A DNA stretch of 64,000 bases, from the NCBI GenBank assembly GCA_946902875.1, contig OX336350.1, positions 18,156,048 to 18,220,047 of the forward strand. The letters run 5' to 3'. The translations under genes and the position numbers were made by a program. Each line of letters opens with the position of its first letter. Position 1 is the first letter of the stretch. Of this stretch, positions 37,701 to 48,900 are shown piece after piece. This stretch comes from Nematopogon swammerdamellus. Lineage: Eukaryota; Arthropoda; Insecta; Lepidoptera; Adelidae. The notes beneath the pieces are model-generated. The model saw only the letters and a list, made by a program, of their open reading frames with translations, had not been told where the DNA came from and ran no database searches.

Positions 37701-39061
37701 TGGAATAAACTGCCTCAGGAAGCGCTATCTCAGTGAACGTTTTAAAAACCAGGTGGACACTTTATTAACACTTTAACAGCTATTCACGTACCTAATACGG
37801 GCAGACGCTGTCGTGTCAGGACGCCGATCACGCACGCCGTACGGGACTGACTTTCATATCGTTTAATCCTGCACGTGGAACGTGTTCTGCGTGTAGCCCT
37901 CTTGTAGTGTATTTAATTAGCTACACAAACATGTAAAATTCACCGACATGCGGTGCGCGGTATAGGCGGGGGAAGGAGTTTAGCCAGGCGCGGCGCGTAG
38001 CGCTCCCCCGCCAGTACCCCGCACGCCGCGTAAGAGTTTTAATTTTTTCGCTTTCAGATTTGGACGTTCATTTAAAAATATAAATAAATAATTTTAATAT
38101 GTTTTTTATTTTTATTCTCAAAATATATAAACCATCCTATAAATAAAAAAAATAGTTATACATGTAACACTGATAGTTATTTTTGTATAAATCTTACAAT
38201 ATCGCCAAAAATGGCCGGCGTACCAGAGAAGGCGCGCTTTAAAACGCTTGGCTGTTAAAGTGTTAAATAAAAACGAGTGTAGCCACGGCCTGCACCCGCC
38301 GGCGCGCTTCGAGGCTTGTCTCCCACCGCCGCGCGCCGGTGGTATTACTGTTTTTTTAATATTTTATTCTGTTTGTATTGTTGTTTATTGTTTATTGTAT
38401 AATTTCATCCATAGGTAGGTAACCTACGCTTGGACATGTCGAAAATTCCGCCAGTTCTAAATTCAATGCGAAGAAGAACTGACAAACAAACTTCGCAAGT
38501 CACAATGTTTTGTTAGTACCTTATATATAAGTATTATAATTCAAGTAATTTACAATAATTAATGCATATTAATTTTAAAATTAATTTTGTTTAGGTATAT
38601 TTTGTATTATAATTATATTAAATTAATGTAAATATGTACAAAAAAAAAGAGAATGTCACATTATAGATGTAATAATAATTATTATTATTTATAGCACTAA
38701 CAGCTTGAAGCTGATGCGTGTGTTTCACTTTTTTTTTTCTCCGGAGTGCACTTGTTAATATTTATTTTTAATTTAATATTTTGTAGCTATTTTATATAGT
38801 TTTTTTTTTCCTTTTAGGTGTTCATCTAACTGGCTTTTAAATCTGTTTGCACTTTAAGCACTTACAACCTCCTGCGGTAGTTCGTTCCAACTCCAAGAAA
38901 TGTTTTCATTTAATTTAGCTACATAAAAAAAAAATTACATCTATTTACAGAACGTCACCATGGACTCTAAGGTGGAAGATGAGATTTTACCGGTGCCCGT
39001 GAAGACGCCCACAACAGTCAGCATCCCGGGACAGAAGGCCGACAATGAAACGACTGTGTGA
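31547..39061 (+). CDS. C1orf43: C1orf43/NICE-3 family protein, five exons
   Basis: Five exons join in phase (159+163+211+193+111 nt) to 278 codons; the human protein is 253. C1orf43 is a single-pass membrane protein of the NICE-3 family, reported at Golgi/mitochondria and tied to phagocytosis. The N-terminus 'LSGVTVVIIIGGGVLMFIIL' is the membrane segment, followed by the highly conserved 'FAKRQIMRFALRSRRGPHVP'. Later blocks are 'EVIPRIVHEPRLISEESSRY', 'HYYRFRAVDDIKIL' and 'HPCESVRAFLLSALAN', and 'YEHARHDPSEFGDDEYQAY' matches the vertebrate 'YETARYGTGVFGQNEYLRY'. Exons: 31547-31705, 33285-33447, 36520-36730, 37438-37630, 38951-39061. Exon 2 starts a tandem array of ten further unit copies. The gene is probably functional through copy 1, the only one with an acceptor. 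Confidence 0.92.
31784..32240. mobile_element. Palindromic MITE, copy 2 (C1orf43 intron 1)
   Basis: The arms GGATTAGAAGACTACTACAT and the complementary right end pair over about 50 bp, including 'ttgctggtaagcttattgtg'. Same family as 26828-27362, but with different termini. Confidence 0.7.
32280..33180 (-). mobile_element. RTE LINE fragment split by a piggyBac-like element
   Basis: RTE-derived text on the minus strand (32285-32401 and 33075-33180) is interrupted at TTAA by the element 32406-33070. It runs 'ccaattttcctccagtcctc' left and 'cacctggcgggtggttttcc' right, continuous in other copies. Confidence 0.75.
32406..33070. mobile_element. 665-bp piggyBac-like element, TTAA target
   Basis: Flanked by TTAA (32402-32405, 33071-33074), with ends CCCTTTAGCTGCC and the complement of 'ggagccaagggg'. 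Near the right end the words 'acccggccgggtcttgtggg' occur twice. No transposase frame. Confidence 0.7.
33285..33447 (+). CDS. C1orf43: C1orf43 exon 2 (array copy 1, functional)
   Basis: Acceptor 'tagtttttttgcag' with a proper pyrimidine tract, donor gtgagt, phases 0 to 1. Encodes 'SLKKELERRIEVIPRIVHEP' to 'FRAVDDIKIL'. It is the only copy with an acceptor. Confidence 0.92.
33291..35197 (+). repeat. 11-copy tandem array of a 174-bp exon-plus-donor unit
   Basis: Unit starts are 33291, 33465, 33639, 33813, 33987, 34161, 34335, 34509, 34683, 34857 and 35031, an exact 174-bp period. Each unit is 157 bases of exon 2 coding sequence plus 17 bases of intron (gtgagtagtcgcactat). 174 is 58 codons, so every copy is in the same frame, but each linker holds an in-frame TAG. 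Copies 2-11 have no pyrimidine tract or acceptor. Copies differ by a few percent. Copy 2 (GAG to TAG) and copy 11 (GAG to TAG) carry internal nonsense changes. The last copy ends 'gtgggtagtctattcc', joining unique intron 2. Confidence 0.97.
35340..35660 (-). repeat. Dispersed AAAT-tailed repeat
   Basis: 'tttatttatttattttggac', then 'cagcctaggctgatacgtct'. The same text lies at 39325-39410 and, inverted, at 43440-43525 and 6480-6535. Read on minus it ends in (AAAT)n, a retroelement tail. Confidence 0.5.
36010..36450 (-). mobile_element. CR1/L2-like LINE 3' fragment
   Basis: Minus-strand relic with 'ETYKILKECYDVP', 'LRGHSLKLKWPTHRTNPRKY' and 'FLTHRVV-AWN' followed by the 'cagcttaagctg' tail. 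The RT-distal C-terminus of a non-LTR element, in C1orf43 intron 2. Confidence 0.65.
36520..36730 (+). CDS. C1orf43: C1orf43 exon 3
   Basis: Acceptor gcgttacag, donor gtaagt, phases 1 to 2. Encodes 'EDEISRQSGGMRRHPCESVR' through 'QAYNRLLLKLCDA', with the family's RHP..L and ARxxxxxFG..EY signatures. Confidence 0.92.
36781..37015 (+). repeat. 37-bp minisatellite
   Basis: Seven units start at 36781, 36818, 36855, 36892, 36929, 36966 and 37003 (exact 37-bp period). Unit words are 'aaaaatttgcttgcgagcc' and 'aaaattcgcgccacgaac'. It lies 50 bp after the exon 3 donor. Confidence 0.95.
37261..37351. repeat. Short hairpin element, copy 2
   Basis: Inverted copy of 13703-13795, with arms 'ggtgttgtgctgtaa' and 'gcagtacaacacc'. 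C1orf43 intron 3. Confidence 0.6.
37438..37630 (+). CDS. C1orf43: C1orf43 exon 4
   Basis: Acceptor tcctcag, donor gtacac, phases 2 to 0. Encodes the basic stretch 'ARMLKNFTGSTKTSPNRTPA' and ends 'KLAVTTLHNQYTTLQ', near the family's C-terminal 'DNYNTLE' motif. Confidence 0.88.
37769..38262. mobile_element. 494-bp piggyBac-like MITE, TTAA target
   Basis: TTAA (37765-37768), then CACTTTAACAGC; the complementary GCTGTTAAAGTG, then TTAA (38263-38266). Perfect 12-bp ends. GC-rich left part, AT-rich middle. Confidence 0.85.
38275..38930. repeat. Retroelement debris in C1orf43 intron 4
   Basis: A family A fragment (38275-38350), a 'gacatgtcgaaaattccgcc' repeat also present at 44160-44285 (38400-38520), and an inverted CR1-like tail (38690-38920, 'taacagcttgaagctgatgc'). 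Confidence 0.5.
38951..39061 (+). CDS. C1orf43: C1orf43 exon 5 (terminal)
   Basis: Acceptor ctatttacag, phase 0, 36 codons ending 'PGQKADNETTV' and TGA. The C-terminus extends past the vertebrate end. Confidence 0.85.
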   Translation, partial: NVTMDSKVEDEILPVPVKTPTTVSIPGQKADNETTV

Positions 39062-39114
39062 GAGTGATCGCATCGAACGCGTCTCGTTCCGCCCGTTGTC
39101 AGTGCGACGCCACA

Positions 39115-39528
39115 TTATGGCGCCTTCTCACGGTGCGTGGTATTGCGGACGGACGCGGACCAGCCCGCACGACGCACCATGTGAAGAGTGTCGTCTGTGG
39201 AAGCGCAGACACGTCCGTAGCGGTGCGCCGAATCCGCCGCGAGTAGGTAACTTCAAAGGTGCGGTGCGACCTGGTGCGTGCTCGTGCGATCTGCGGTCGT
39301 CCGTATGAACACAGTATTTTTATTTATTTATTATTTATTTATTTTAGACGGGCAGCCTAGGCTGATACGTCTAAATCCAGTTAAAATTTGTTGTTTTTGT
39401 CATTATACTATATTTTGGAAGCCACGCATCGCACATATTGTATGTGCGATGCGTGGCTGTCAGTGGTCGTCGGCTGTGCGTGATGGATGATCCGCAGAAT
39501 CACGCACCGTGGGAAGGCGCCATTACAC
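39115..39528. mobile_element. MITE right after the C1orf43 stop
   Basis: The ends ATGGCGCCTTCTCACGGTGC and the complement of 'cacgcaccgtgggaaggcgc' match over about 36 bp. It is interrupted by the AAAT-tailed repeat (39325-39410) and holds a perfect hairpin (39421-39457). It would lie in the C1orf43 3' UTR. Confidence 0.65.
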
Positions 39529-41090
39529 TGACTGTGAAGTCGAACACAGGCGTAGGTGCCGCCTAGTAGTGCGACGTCTTCTAGAATAGTGCTACACTAG
39601 TGCTAAGTTTTTTGCATTACGGACCGGAATTTTTAATTTTTAAATTGGATCCGCTTGGGAACTTGTGGGATCTTTAAGCAAGTGATGTTTTAAGTGTTTA
39701 AAGTTTTATTAAAACTTAAAAAAAAACACATCTCATCTTAATATTTTCTTAATGTTATGAATAACTTAGGTATTCATTCACGTAAGAAATCATTTCAAAA
39801 TAGGTATCAATTTTATTAATGATTGACGAGTACAAGAATGTTATTATGACTCTTGCTCTGAAAAAATTTCATTTTATATTTATCCTTCCCTCATCGCGGA
39901 CCGGCAGCTTATATGCATGACTTATGATTATGAGTTAAAGTGTTAAAGTTAGGGCCCCTGGGCAGGCATCACGCACTCTATTCACTTGCGTGCGCTAACT
40001 ACCTACCGCCCGACGGGCCGCCGGCGTTCTTTTTCAGTGGAGATTCGTCAGCCGCGCGAAGTATACATAGACGCTCGCCCACGCAACTGCGCGCAGCTGC
40101 AAAGCAATAACCACTTTACACTCGATCGTTAAGGTACATTTTCGCACGCAGCGATTGGCGATGTGAAACAGTAGGCTATTAAAGCCCGAAGGTAGGAACA
40201 TTTTCTATGGAGTGATTTATCTGTTACGAAGTAACTATTAAGTAGTCTGTGCCCTGGGCTCTGTTTTTCTAGGAGATCTATTGTGATCTCTCAAAAGTTT
40301 AGCGCTCACCCCCAAGTCCGATTTCAGCTATGAACCGAGTTATATTTTTGGGGTTGAGTGCCTGTATTTGAAATGGGTTAATAATACAACCCCCAAGAAT
40401 ACGGCTTCTACTGTGAATGAGCACTTCACATTCACAAAGGATGTGTAAGGGTGTACCACGCTACATCCATTGGAGCACCCGTTTGTCTACATTTATCAAT
40501 GTAAACAGCGAATTTATCCCACAGACTGTATAGAAATGAATTTTATTAATTTGTGACAGTTTTTATTTGTAAGAAATAATTATTAGATTGTAACGTTTGC
40601 GATGCGAATGGTATTTAATATTTAATTTTGTATATAAATATAAATGTGATATTAGAGCTTAATTTATTTTAGCTTAGCAAGGAACGGTTATATTGTTTTC
40701 CTGTAGAGTTGGGATGCATGAATAGGGTGTCAATTAAAGAATTAAAAACAATTTCAAAAAGTTTTATTTTAACAACATCCTCGTAAGTAAAACAGTGAAA
40801 ACAGTGGAAAGTAACTTATTTTTGCTTTACAAGTAATTGAGATTACAAATGACGATATCTATTGTGAAACAAACGAAAAAAGTCAACAATATTTTCTTTT
40901 GTGAGATTCTAGTGTCAAGTGCGTAGTACCCGTAACCGACGAGCACGTATCATGTACATTATTATGGTAGAGACTGCAGAGGTGTATCAGGATCGTGGCA
41001 CGTGGAGATTTGTTGTCTCCGCCTACCCCACTGGGAAACCGACTTGATGTTATGTATGTCTTAATTAAAGCATCTATGAAAATGAGTATA
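39529..41090. other. Intergenic / possible C1orf43 3' UTR
   Basis: No coding signal. Contains an inverted copy of the 17255-17465 repeat at 40950-41045. No canonical poly-A signal stands out. Confidence 0.35.
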
Positions 41091-41099
41091 GAATCTTCA

Positions 41100-41245
41100 T
41101 TGTACCCAAGTACAGTCCCGGGCCCTTCAAGAGGGGCGTAAATGGGTACCTGTCAGGCCGGCATGGCATTCGCAACCCCTGCATACGACCGAATGTCCAT
41201 GGGCGCCGTTAGACACCTCATGGGTACCTTGGCGCCATATTATGT
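41100..41245 (+). mobile_element. Jockey/CR1-like LINE 3' fragment
   Basis: 'cctgtcaggccggcatggca' and 'tccatgggcgccgttagaca' match the 3' end of the LINE family at 46469-46790 and 54600-54760. Confidence 0.65.
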
Positions 41246-41397
41246 CGAGCTTACAATAAAAAAAATAATTTCTGAATTTGTTTTAGAACAAAATCCAATG
41301 TTTTATGTGGAGGAGCTACATACATATTTATTTCTGCATTTCGTGTAACATTCTCCTTTACAGCCTCTTAGAGTTAGAGAAATAACATTACGATATA

Positions 41398-41990
41398 GGC
41401 CCCATTGCGCCGATACAGATTTAAGTGCCTTAAGTTAAATGGACGAACACCCAGCAGAGACTTAACTTGAAGTCAACTTAATTTTCCAAATGGCTTAATT
41501 TTTTTTTCTCTTCTTTAAATCTAAATTTGTAAACTTGTAATTGGTGTCCTGTAAATCAGGCCTCTAATATCAAACATGGCTTTGTCCACTTTTGCAATTT
41601 TACAGTAGAGCATTAAAACGTTCTGTGAGCGATATAGCGATGTAGTTGGACATTGCTATTTCTGTTGCGCAATGGTATTTTCAGATCAATATTTATACTA
41701 GTCAAAACTATTTTCGATGTGGTATCGCCGTTGATTTCTGTAGGAAAACAGGTACTCTTTCATATTAACAAATACAACCCATTTCCTTGGTGTGTGGACA
41801 AAGCCATGTTTGATATTAGAGGCCTGAAATTATACATTGTAAGTCTATATTATAAGTAATTACACTCTAAGTTTACTGCAATAATAATTTAAACATTGGC
41901 GTAACCGCAGCTGGCTTTAATCCTACGTGACTTTAACATGAGCGTAAGTGGACTTAATTGTTAATAATCTGTGTCGGCGCAAATGGCCCC
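41398..41990. mobile_element. MITE with nested MITE
   Basis: The outer ends GGCCCCATTGCGCCGATACA and the complement of 'tgtgtcggcgcaaatggcc' match, flanked by TA. The inner element is at 41557-41826. Confidence 0.65.
41557..41826. mobile_element. 270-bp MITE with perfect 33-bp TIRs
   Basis: The ends CAGGCCTCTAATATCAAACA.. and the exact complement at 41794-41826 match for 33 bases. Flanked by AAAT on both sides (41553-41556, 41827-41830). Non-coding. Confidence 0.8.
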
Positions 41991-42239
41991 TAGTCTATGA
42001 ACAGTTCTCAGCTTTTCCCTTAGAATATAATTGATTATGATTTATTTCCTCTTTTCACAGAAAAAAAATACAGATTAAAACGACACTTAACAAAAAAAAA
42101 AGAGCTACACCCCGGTCTCCCGCTTGTAAAGTGGTCGCGGATCCGACTGTTGTCTAATGGTGATTGCATTGCACACCGCTTGTTGCACACTGGCCGCACA
42201 GTCCAGATGTTCCACAACAAATATTTTCGTCATTCACTA

Positions 42240-42660
42240 GACGCACCAACTAAACTGAACGTGCATTCCACGTGGATACACTACTGGGGGTCCACGGGTA
42301 ATTTTAATTATCCATAGTCCTACTGCACTAGAGATTGAATCAAAATAGGATGGAAACAAGCGTTTACCCTTGGACCTACTGCTTTGGACCCACTGGTGGG
42401 TACACGGGTAATTTTAATTAACAGTAGTCCTGCACGAGGGGAACGACGGGTAATTTTAATTAACCGTATTCCGTAGAATCAAAATAGGATGGAATCGAGG
42501 CTTTACCTGTGGACCCACTCTTTCACCCACTGGTGGGTCCACGGGTAATTTTAATTAACCGTAGTCCCACTGCACCTGAGATTTTTTTTTCTGTGTCTTC
42601 TGCACCTGAGATTGAATCAAAATAGGATGGAATCAAGCGTTTACCCGTGCACCCACTATT
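42240..42660 (-). repeat. Degenerate ~125-140-bp tandem repeat
   Basis: 'cgggtaattttaatta' recurs four times and 'gaatcaaaataggatggaa' three times. It lies just beyond the FOCAD stop, so it would be in the FOCAD 3' UTR or downstream. Confidence 0.7.
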
Positions 42661-42739
42661 TTGACCCACCCTTCTTAAAATGTACTGTTGACCTGCGCGA
42701 CCAAAGCGTGACCAGTGGACTAGGATAAACTACATCACA

Positions 42740-42907
42740 CTAAGTGTCTGCATCACTAGGCGGCCGAACGCTCAGCACTCTGGTCCAGGTGCTGTGCTTG
42801 ACGAAGTGCGGAGCGTGGCGGCAGGCGACGAGCGCGCGGTAGAACGCGACACGACACGCGCGCGACAAGTTGGCCACGCTCCGCGTGTGCTGCAGCCATT
42901 CTATCAT
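42740..42907 (-). CDS. FOCAD: FOCAD exon h (terminal)
   Basis: Acceptor ttcttacag, phase 0, 55 codons and TAG. Encodes 'MIEWLQHTRSVANLSRACRV' and 'HFVKHSTWTRVLSV', matching the vertebrate C-terminus. Confidence 0.88.
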   Translation of the reverse strand: MIEWLQHTRSVANLSRACRVAFYRALVACRHAPHFVKHSTWTRVLSVRPPSDADT

Positions 42908-45900
42908 CTGTAAGAAAGATGAGAGATGTTTGAGATTGTAATGAATATTCATATATTTTGTGAGGATGAATTGGTTGGTAGATTGTATTAAATAAATGCT
43001 CCATATTCTTTAAAAAACAGGTTGAGTCTGTCAGTTCTTAAGTCTCTCAATAGTCTCTGCCTCAGTTCTCGGTTCCGGGCACATTCCAACAGTATATGGA
43101 GTAGGTCCTCTTCTATCCCTACCTAATTATGATTTGAATTTGAGAATTAGGGCCCCTTGAGCGCCATTATCACTGCGACCTAAGTAGATCTATTTTGATC
43201 TTTCAATAGTTCGGACAAGATACTTTCAGCCAGTAAGGCACGCATATCCACCTGCTGAGTGACTCGGTGGAAGAACCGCGCCAAGGTGAGAGGTGGTGAG
43301 CCTGTCGCCTTTTAGAACATGCAAGGGGAGAGATGCAGAGGGGCTATTCTTTTTAAGTACCGGCCCCACACGGTACCACGATATAAATATCTAACAAATA
43401 AAACATAATTCTCAAGAACGATAATTAAATAAAAAAAATGCAAGATAATGACAAAAATAATACATTTTAACCAGATTTAGACGTATCAGCCAAGGCTGCC
43501 TGTCTAAAATAAATAAATAAATAAATTCACAGTGAAACTCTCCGAATAGAAATTCAAAATGATCCGCACCTGCACGGAACAATCGCTCCACGAGGCGCGC
43601 CCGCCGGCCACGAGAGCGGCGACCGCGCTCGGGAACAGCCGGCACCTCGCGCCCCGCGACACGACCGCCTCATCGCCCGGCGCCAGCTGCTGGTAGCCCG
43701 CCAGGAGGACCACGCTCAGCATCAACACGTCGCACAAGAACGCCAGCCCCGCTACGTCCTCCGGCGAGCTGCGGTCAAAATTTTATGATTGTTGTTGTTG
43801 ATTTGGTTTGGGGTTGGCTCTAGGCCTGCAAACTAATCCCGCTTGGTTGGGGACCTTCGTGCAAACCCCCGCAATCTCCAGCTACCCCAGCCAGCCTATG
43901 TCTTCGATGAAAGCCACAAGTCGACCGGGGTGTCTGTAGACCGCTGCAACGGAAGATGGAGAACGGAGTATGTCCCTTCGTTGGTTGTCAAGCACGCTGT
44001 AAAATGTTATGCTATTGATACAGGTGATTGGATCAGTTAAGGTTGAGGCGTTTTTCACAGGTGGCTACATTTAAATTTGCAAACTAAAATACATTTCGAT
44101 TTGTGAGTTCGTGGTTGTTGTACCCTTCTTTTTGTTTCATTTTTTATATTATTTATTGTATAATTTCAACCATTGGTAGGTAACCTACGCTTGGACATGT
44201 CGAAAATTCCACCAATTCAAAATTCAATGCGAAGAAGAACTGACAAACAAACTTCGCAAGTCACAATGTTTTGTTAGTACCTTATAAGCAAAGATAGGAT
44301 AATCGTATACATATTAACCTAAACTTGAGAGGTTGGATAAGTATGGAAAGTCACTTTTTAATTTTTAAACTGATATACATAATAATAAAAACTGCTAATC
44401 CGGGTAAAAAGTGGGCCAAAATGATTTTTAGAATTCAAAAAAGTAAAAGACAATCCCGAAAAGTAACTTTAAACTTAGTGACGCAGTTGCATAAATATTC
44501 TCACGAACGAAGTCGGGGGTGAACGCTAGTATGATAAAAGCGTATTAAGAATAATTATTTTGAATAGGTCTACTAAGTTTTATAGTATAGTAGCGTCCCG
44601 GGAAATTCGGGAATCCCGGGAATTATTTAATTAAATAATTTTTTTAAAGAAGCCACTTCCATATTTTTCAGCATTTAGGCAAATATGTATCTGATTATCC
44701 TATCTCTGCTTATAAGTATTATATTATAGTAACTTACAATAAATAAATAAATAATTAACCCATACTACCGCTCACAAGAACATTGATATTTATATAATAT
44801 TTTTAGCAATAATAAAGGGAACTCTCCAAAATGGGGTGGTGGTAGTCTAAGGATCATACCACAGTACCACCTATTCCTCGAAACCTCCCACTCTTTTTTG
44901 AGTTTTATGATGTTTGTATTAATTGTTAATTGTACTGTGTGGGGCCGGTACTTAAAAATTATTATTTATTATTATTACCCCACTGCATATCTTCCCGTAC
45001 ATGTCACAAATGGCAACTTTTTTTAAGAGAACAAATTTAATTATAAAATATAATATAAATTTTTAGTATTAAAATTTAATAAAAATTTCATTTTTGAAAA
45101 AACAACAAACTTCACACTCACTCAGCGATAGTGATCTGAACTCGCGCCATCAACTGTAGCAGCCAATCCTTGGAGTGTTGGTCGGCAGGGGCGGAGCTCA
45201 GCGGCGACGCTATGCACCGCAGCACGAACATGTGCTCACTGCAACAACCAGACCACATCGGCATGAATGAGCGGCGGGTGGCCGAGTGGTTTGGGCATCG
45301 ACTTCTCATGCGAGAGGTCCGCGGTTCGAGTCCGGCAGGCGTGTACCAATGAGGTTTTTCTGACGAAAAAAATTACGTGCATACCCACACCTGCTGCTTC
45401 ACCGTTCGGAACCGGTGTAAAACTGTAGGTCCCTTCCCTTGCCCCTTACTAGGTGGTAGGCTCTAATTGTAGCCGACTTGGTTGGTACCACCGTACTGGA
45501 TGTAAGATGGTCGCATAGCAGCCTCGGTTGTGTTCTCCTCTAGTCCAGTATAGCCAGCAATCCAGGGAAGTCTCCGGTATGGCACCTACCTTCTCGGAGG
45601 TGATATTGGCTGGTCGGTGCATGGGCTTTGGCCCCTCCGACTGAGCCACCCATTTCGGATTACATAAAAAAAAAATTAAAAAAAGGGATCCGAAGGCGAT
45701 GGCTTTCTCGTGGTGCCTCGTTTTAATACACTTGTTTTTTTTTTCTTGGCTCCTAATCCACAAAGAAGTTACTAAGCCTACGCCGTCTGTCTGTCTGTCT
45801 GTCTGTACATCCTAGGGTTGTATCTTTTGAACGGTAATAGCTGGTTCACCGACAGCCCCCTATGCAGAGGCTGCATGGCGGAGGACGAAACAGCCGCCCA

Positions 45901-48900
45901 CATGCTCCTGGAGTGCCCGGTAGTGGCGGAAGAGCGACTGCACTTTCTTGGGAACGTGGGAACTGCCCATGGAGTGTGGAAGCGACCGAGAAGAGTGCTC
46001 CACTTCATGAAAGAGCTCGGGTGGCTGGAGTAACACTACCCGGGCGCGAACGTACAACGGACCGTCTTGAGGTCTCAGTGCGGAGAATGGCCCACCCGCC
46101 TTTCCAAGAGGCTGGGCAGCAAACAAACAAACAGCCAGTTGGAATTTACACAGAATATGCATTATTTTATTACGGCGGATATGTGAACAAATAAAAAAAA
46201 ACAAAAAGTTTAAAGTGAGAAATTAAGGGGGGTCCGCATACAATTAACATAATATGTGGCCAGCGCCATCTATCGAATTATTATTTAACATTTTAACTAC
46301 AAAAGTATGAACCGAAAGGTATGAAAATAGTCACCGATAGATGGCGTGAGGATAAGAAAGACACACTAATTTTATTCTATTGTAAAAACTGTAATAAATA
46401 AAAGCGTTAATTTTGTTTTTTTTATCGATAGCGCGACATGTGGCATCATTTCACCTACAAGTAGGTGTCTAACGATGCCCATGGACATTCTGTGATGCAC
46501 GGGGATTGCGAATGTCATGCCGGCCTGACAGGAGCCTTTTCACGCCCCTTTTGAAAAACCCCAGGCTGTACTTGGGAGGAAATAGATGGGCAGGGAGTGC
46601 GTTCCACATTTTCCCGATTCTGTGAATAGAAGACCTACAGAACCGGTTGGTTTCGTGGATTCGTGGTAGGTCGATTGAATAGGGGTGCATCCCCTGCCCA
46701 GTACGCGTAGTGCGGAGGTGGAATGGTGACGACGGAATCGCGTTAAACAGCTCCTCCCAACACTCCCCATGAAATAAACGCTAGAACACACTCAGGGAGC
46801 CGACGTCCCTACGGAGTTGCAGTGGTTCTAAGTCGCGGGACACCACGGGTTCAAACTTAGTGTAATTATAGTGCAAACAGCAGTAAAACAACAACATTAA
46901 AACCGGCCAATTGCGTGGTGGTACGGAACCCTTGGCCTGTTGGCCAAGTGCGATTCAGTCTGAATCGCACTTGGCCAGTTTTTTTAATACATCGAAAAAA
47001 TCTTATTTGCGAGGTTAGATGGAACGGCGGCCGGTATCAGCCGTGCGACAAACGAGCCTTAGTGACAGTTGGCAGTCGACATCGGCCTCCAAAAAGGCCA
47101 ATGCGATAAATGTACCTCTTTGAGGAAGTCAAATCACAAATTGGTTCATACAATATACAGGCCGGCTAGGCTACTATGGCCGCTGCTCTGACGAACTCGC
47201 TTCCTTTATCCCTCCTCCTCCTGTTCCCCTTCGCCAAACCCGCCATACTCTCGCAGAACACCCCTTGGTAGTCGACAGAAGAGTTCTTCGAAGTGCACGA
47301 TTCTCTAAATCGTTCTTGAACGGGCTCTCAGGTAATATCTTTCCCCACTGCTATAATCCACGGATCTTCAAATCGCGGGTTAATAGCCTTTCCCCAGCGA
47401 CATTAGTCCACCTCCAAGTCGGACTGGCACCTTCTCGGGGGTGAAATTGGCTGCGCCTGAGGCTTCGACCTCGGGCACAGCCACCCAGTTTGGAAGTAAT
47501 AAAAAAAATGTAGACAAACAATTTTTAATGAGTTTGACTTAAAATCACATCCACATAAAACGTTTTGGAGGGGGGATAAGTGAAAAAAAAATATTATTTA
47601 AACCAATTCAAGATTAAATTTGACGTCTGTATGAAAATAATTATTCAAAAACGCTCACCTAGGGCACGCGACGGCCGCACCGATGACCTCGTTAAGCCAC
47701 ACGAGCGGTGTGTCGGTGTCGCGGGAGAGCGCGAGCCGAGCCCGCACCGCCGTCGCCGCCCGCAGCGTCTCCGCCGTCGTCTCCCACCAGCTCGACGGAG
47801 ACGTCATACGCTCGAGGTACTTGGAGGAGAGCGCGCTGCAAGTCAGCTCGTATGCTGGCCACGCCTGGTCGGGGCATTCATTATTTACACCCGTAAGGGA
47901 ACTGTTGGATATGAGAGTATGCAAGTGGGTTGTTGTTGTTTTGGTTTGGGGTTGGCTATAGGCCTGCAAGGCGCTTGGTTGGGGACCTTCGTGCAAAACC
48001 CCGCAGTCTCCAGCTACCCCAGCCAGCCTATGTCTTCCATGAAAGCTACAAGTCGACCGGGGTGTTTGCAGGCCGCTTATCCCTTAGTCGCCTTTTACGA
48101 CATGCACAGGGAGAGAAGCAGTGGGACTATTCTTATTAAGTACCGACCCCACACAGTACGTATGCAAGTGGGACAACACAATGAAACGACTGTTCTGCCT
48201 TAGGGCATAGTGTACACTGTTTATTGTAAGCACGACCTCCAGGGAGATCTCTCCCACACACACACACACACTGAAGTACTAATACATACCAGGAACGTTC
48301 CCGCGTGGCAGATTGTTTATCAAAATACCACGCTGGGTCACACTATTCACCCTGTCACGTGGTACCTATTTCAAAATATAATAATTATTTTAAAAATACT
48401 AAAAAACACAGCGCTACACACTTCATTCAAAATAACATTTAAATATTAATTTTGTTTCATTCTCGCTATTTTTCCTCGAGAACTCGGCAGGCACTGTTCA
48501 ATATTACAAGAAAAAGTATTCGCCTCGTCACATTCAAATATTGAAATAATAATTAAAATACACTTTCATTGTAGGCTAAGTCTATTTGTACAACCCTAAT
48601 ATTATGCTTAATCCACATAAATACATTGAAAAACCGCGTGAAAACTGAGGCGAGGAAGATACCACAAATGGTCACATGGGGGAGAGGGGTCAAAGTGGCC
48701 TAAAATCGGTCACGTAGTATGGGAACATTGCCTAAGGTCGACAGACATGTCAGTATATCACACTTTGGTGGACTATACGCCATGTCAGTGCCTCGCTTTG
48801 GTCGTGCCGACAACACTGGACTGGACGGAAAAAACGAACAATAGCCATTTCGACTGACCTTCATTAAATGTTATGGTACCGATGAGGGGGAATTGAAACC

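Larger units (their letters stand above)
45779..46990 (-). repeat. Dispersed element broken by two LINE insertions
   Basis: The 'gtctgtctgtctgtctgt' start, 'agcgccatctatcgaatta' middle and 'cgcacttggccagttttttt' end match the uninterrupted relative at 50515-50915. Inserted in it are LINE pieces at 45841-46135 (+) and 46440-46860 (-). Confidence 0.65.

Noticed and set aside
43412..43737. Long antisense frames overlapping FOCAD exon g
   Set aside because: Alternative-frame readings that run into the AAAT-tailed repeat; only the phase-consistent exon was kept.
45272..45345. Functional tRNA gene at the SINE head
   Set aside because: A and B boxes are present, but no clean cloverleaf forms, and the body and tail of a SINE follow.
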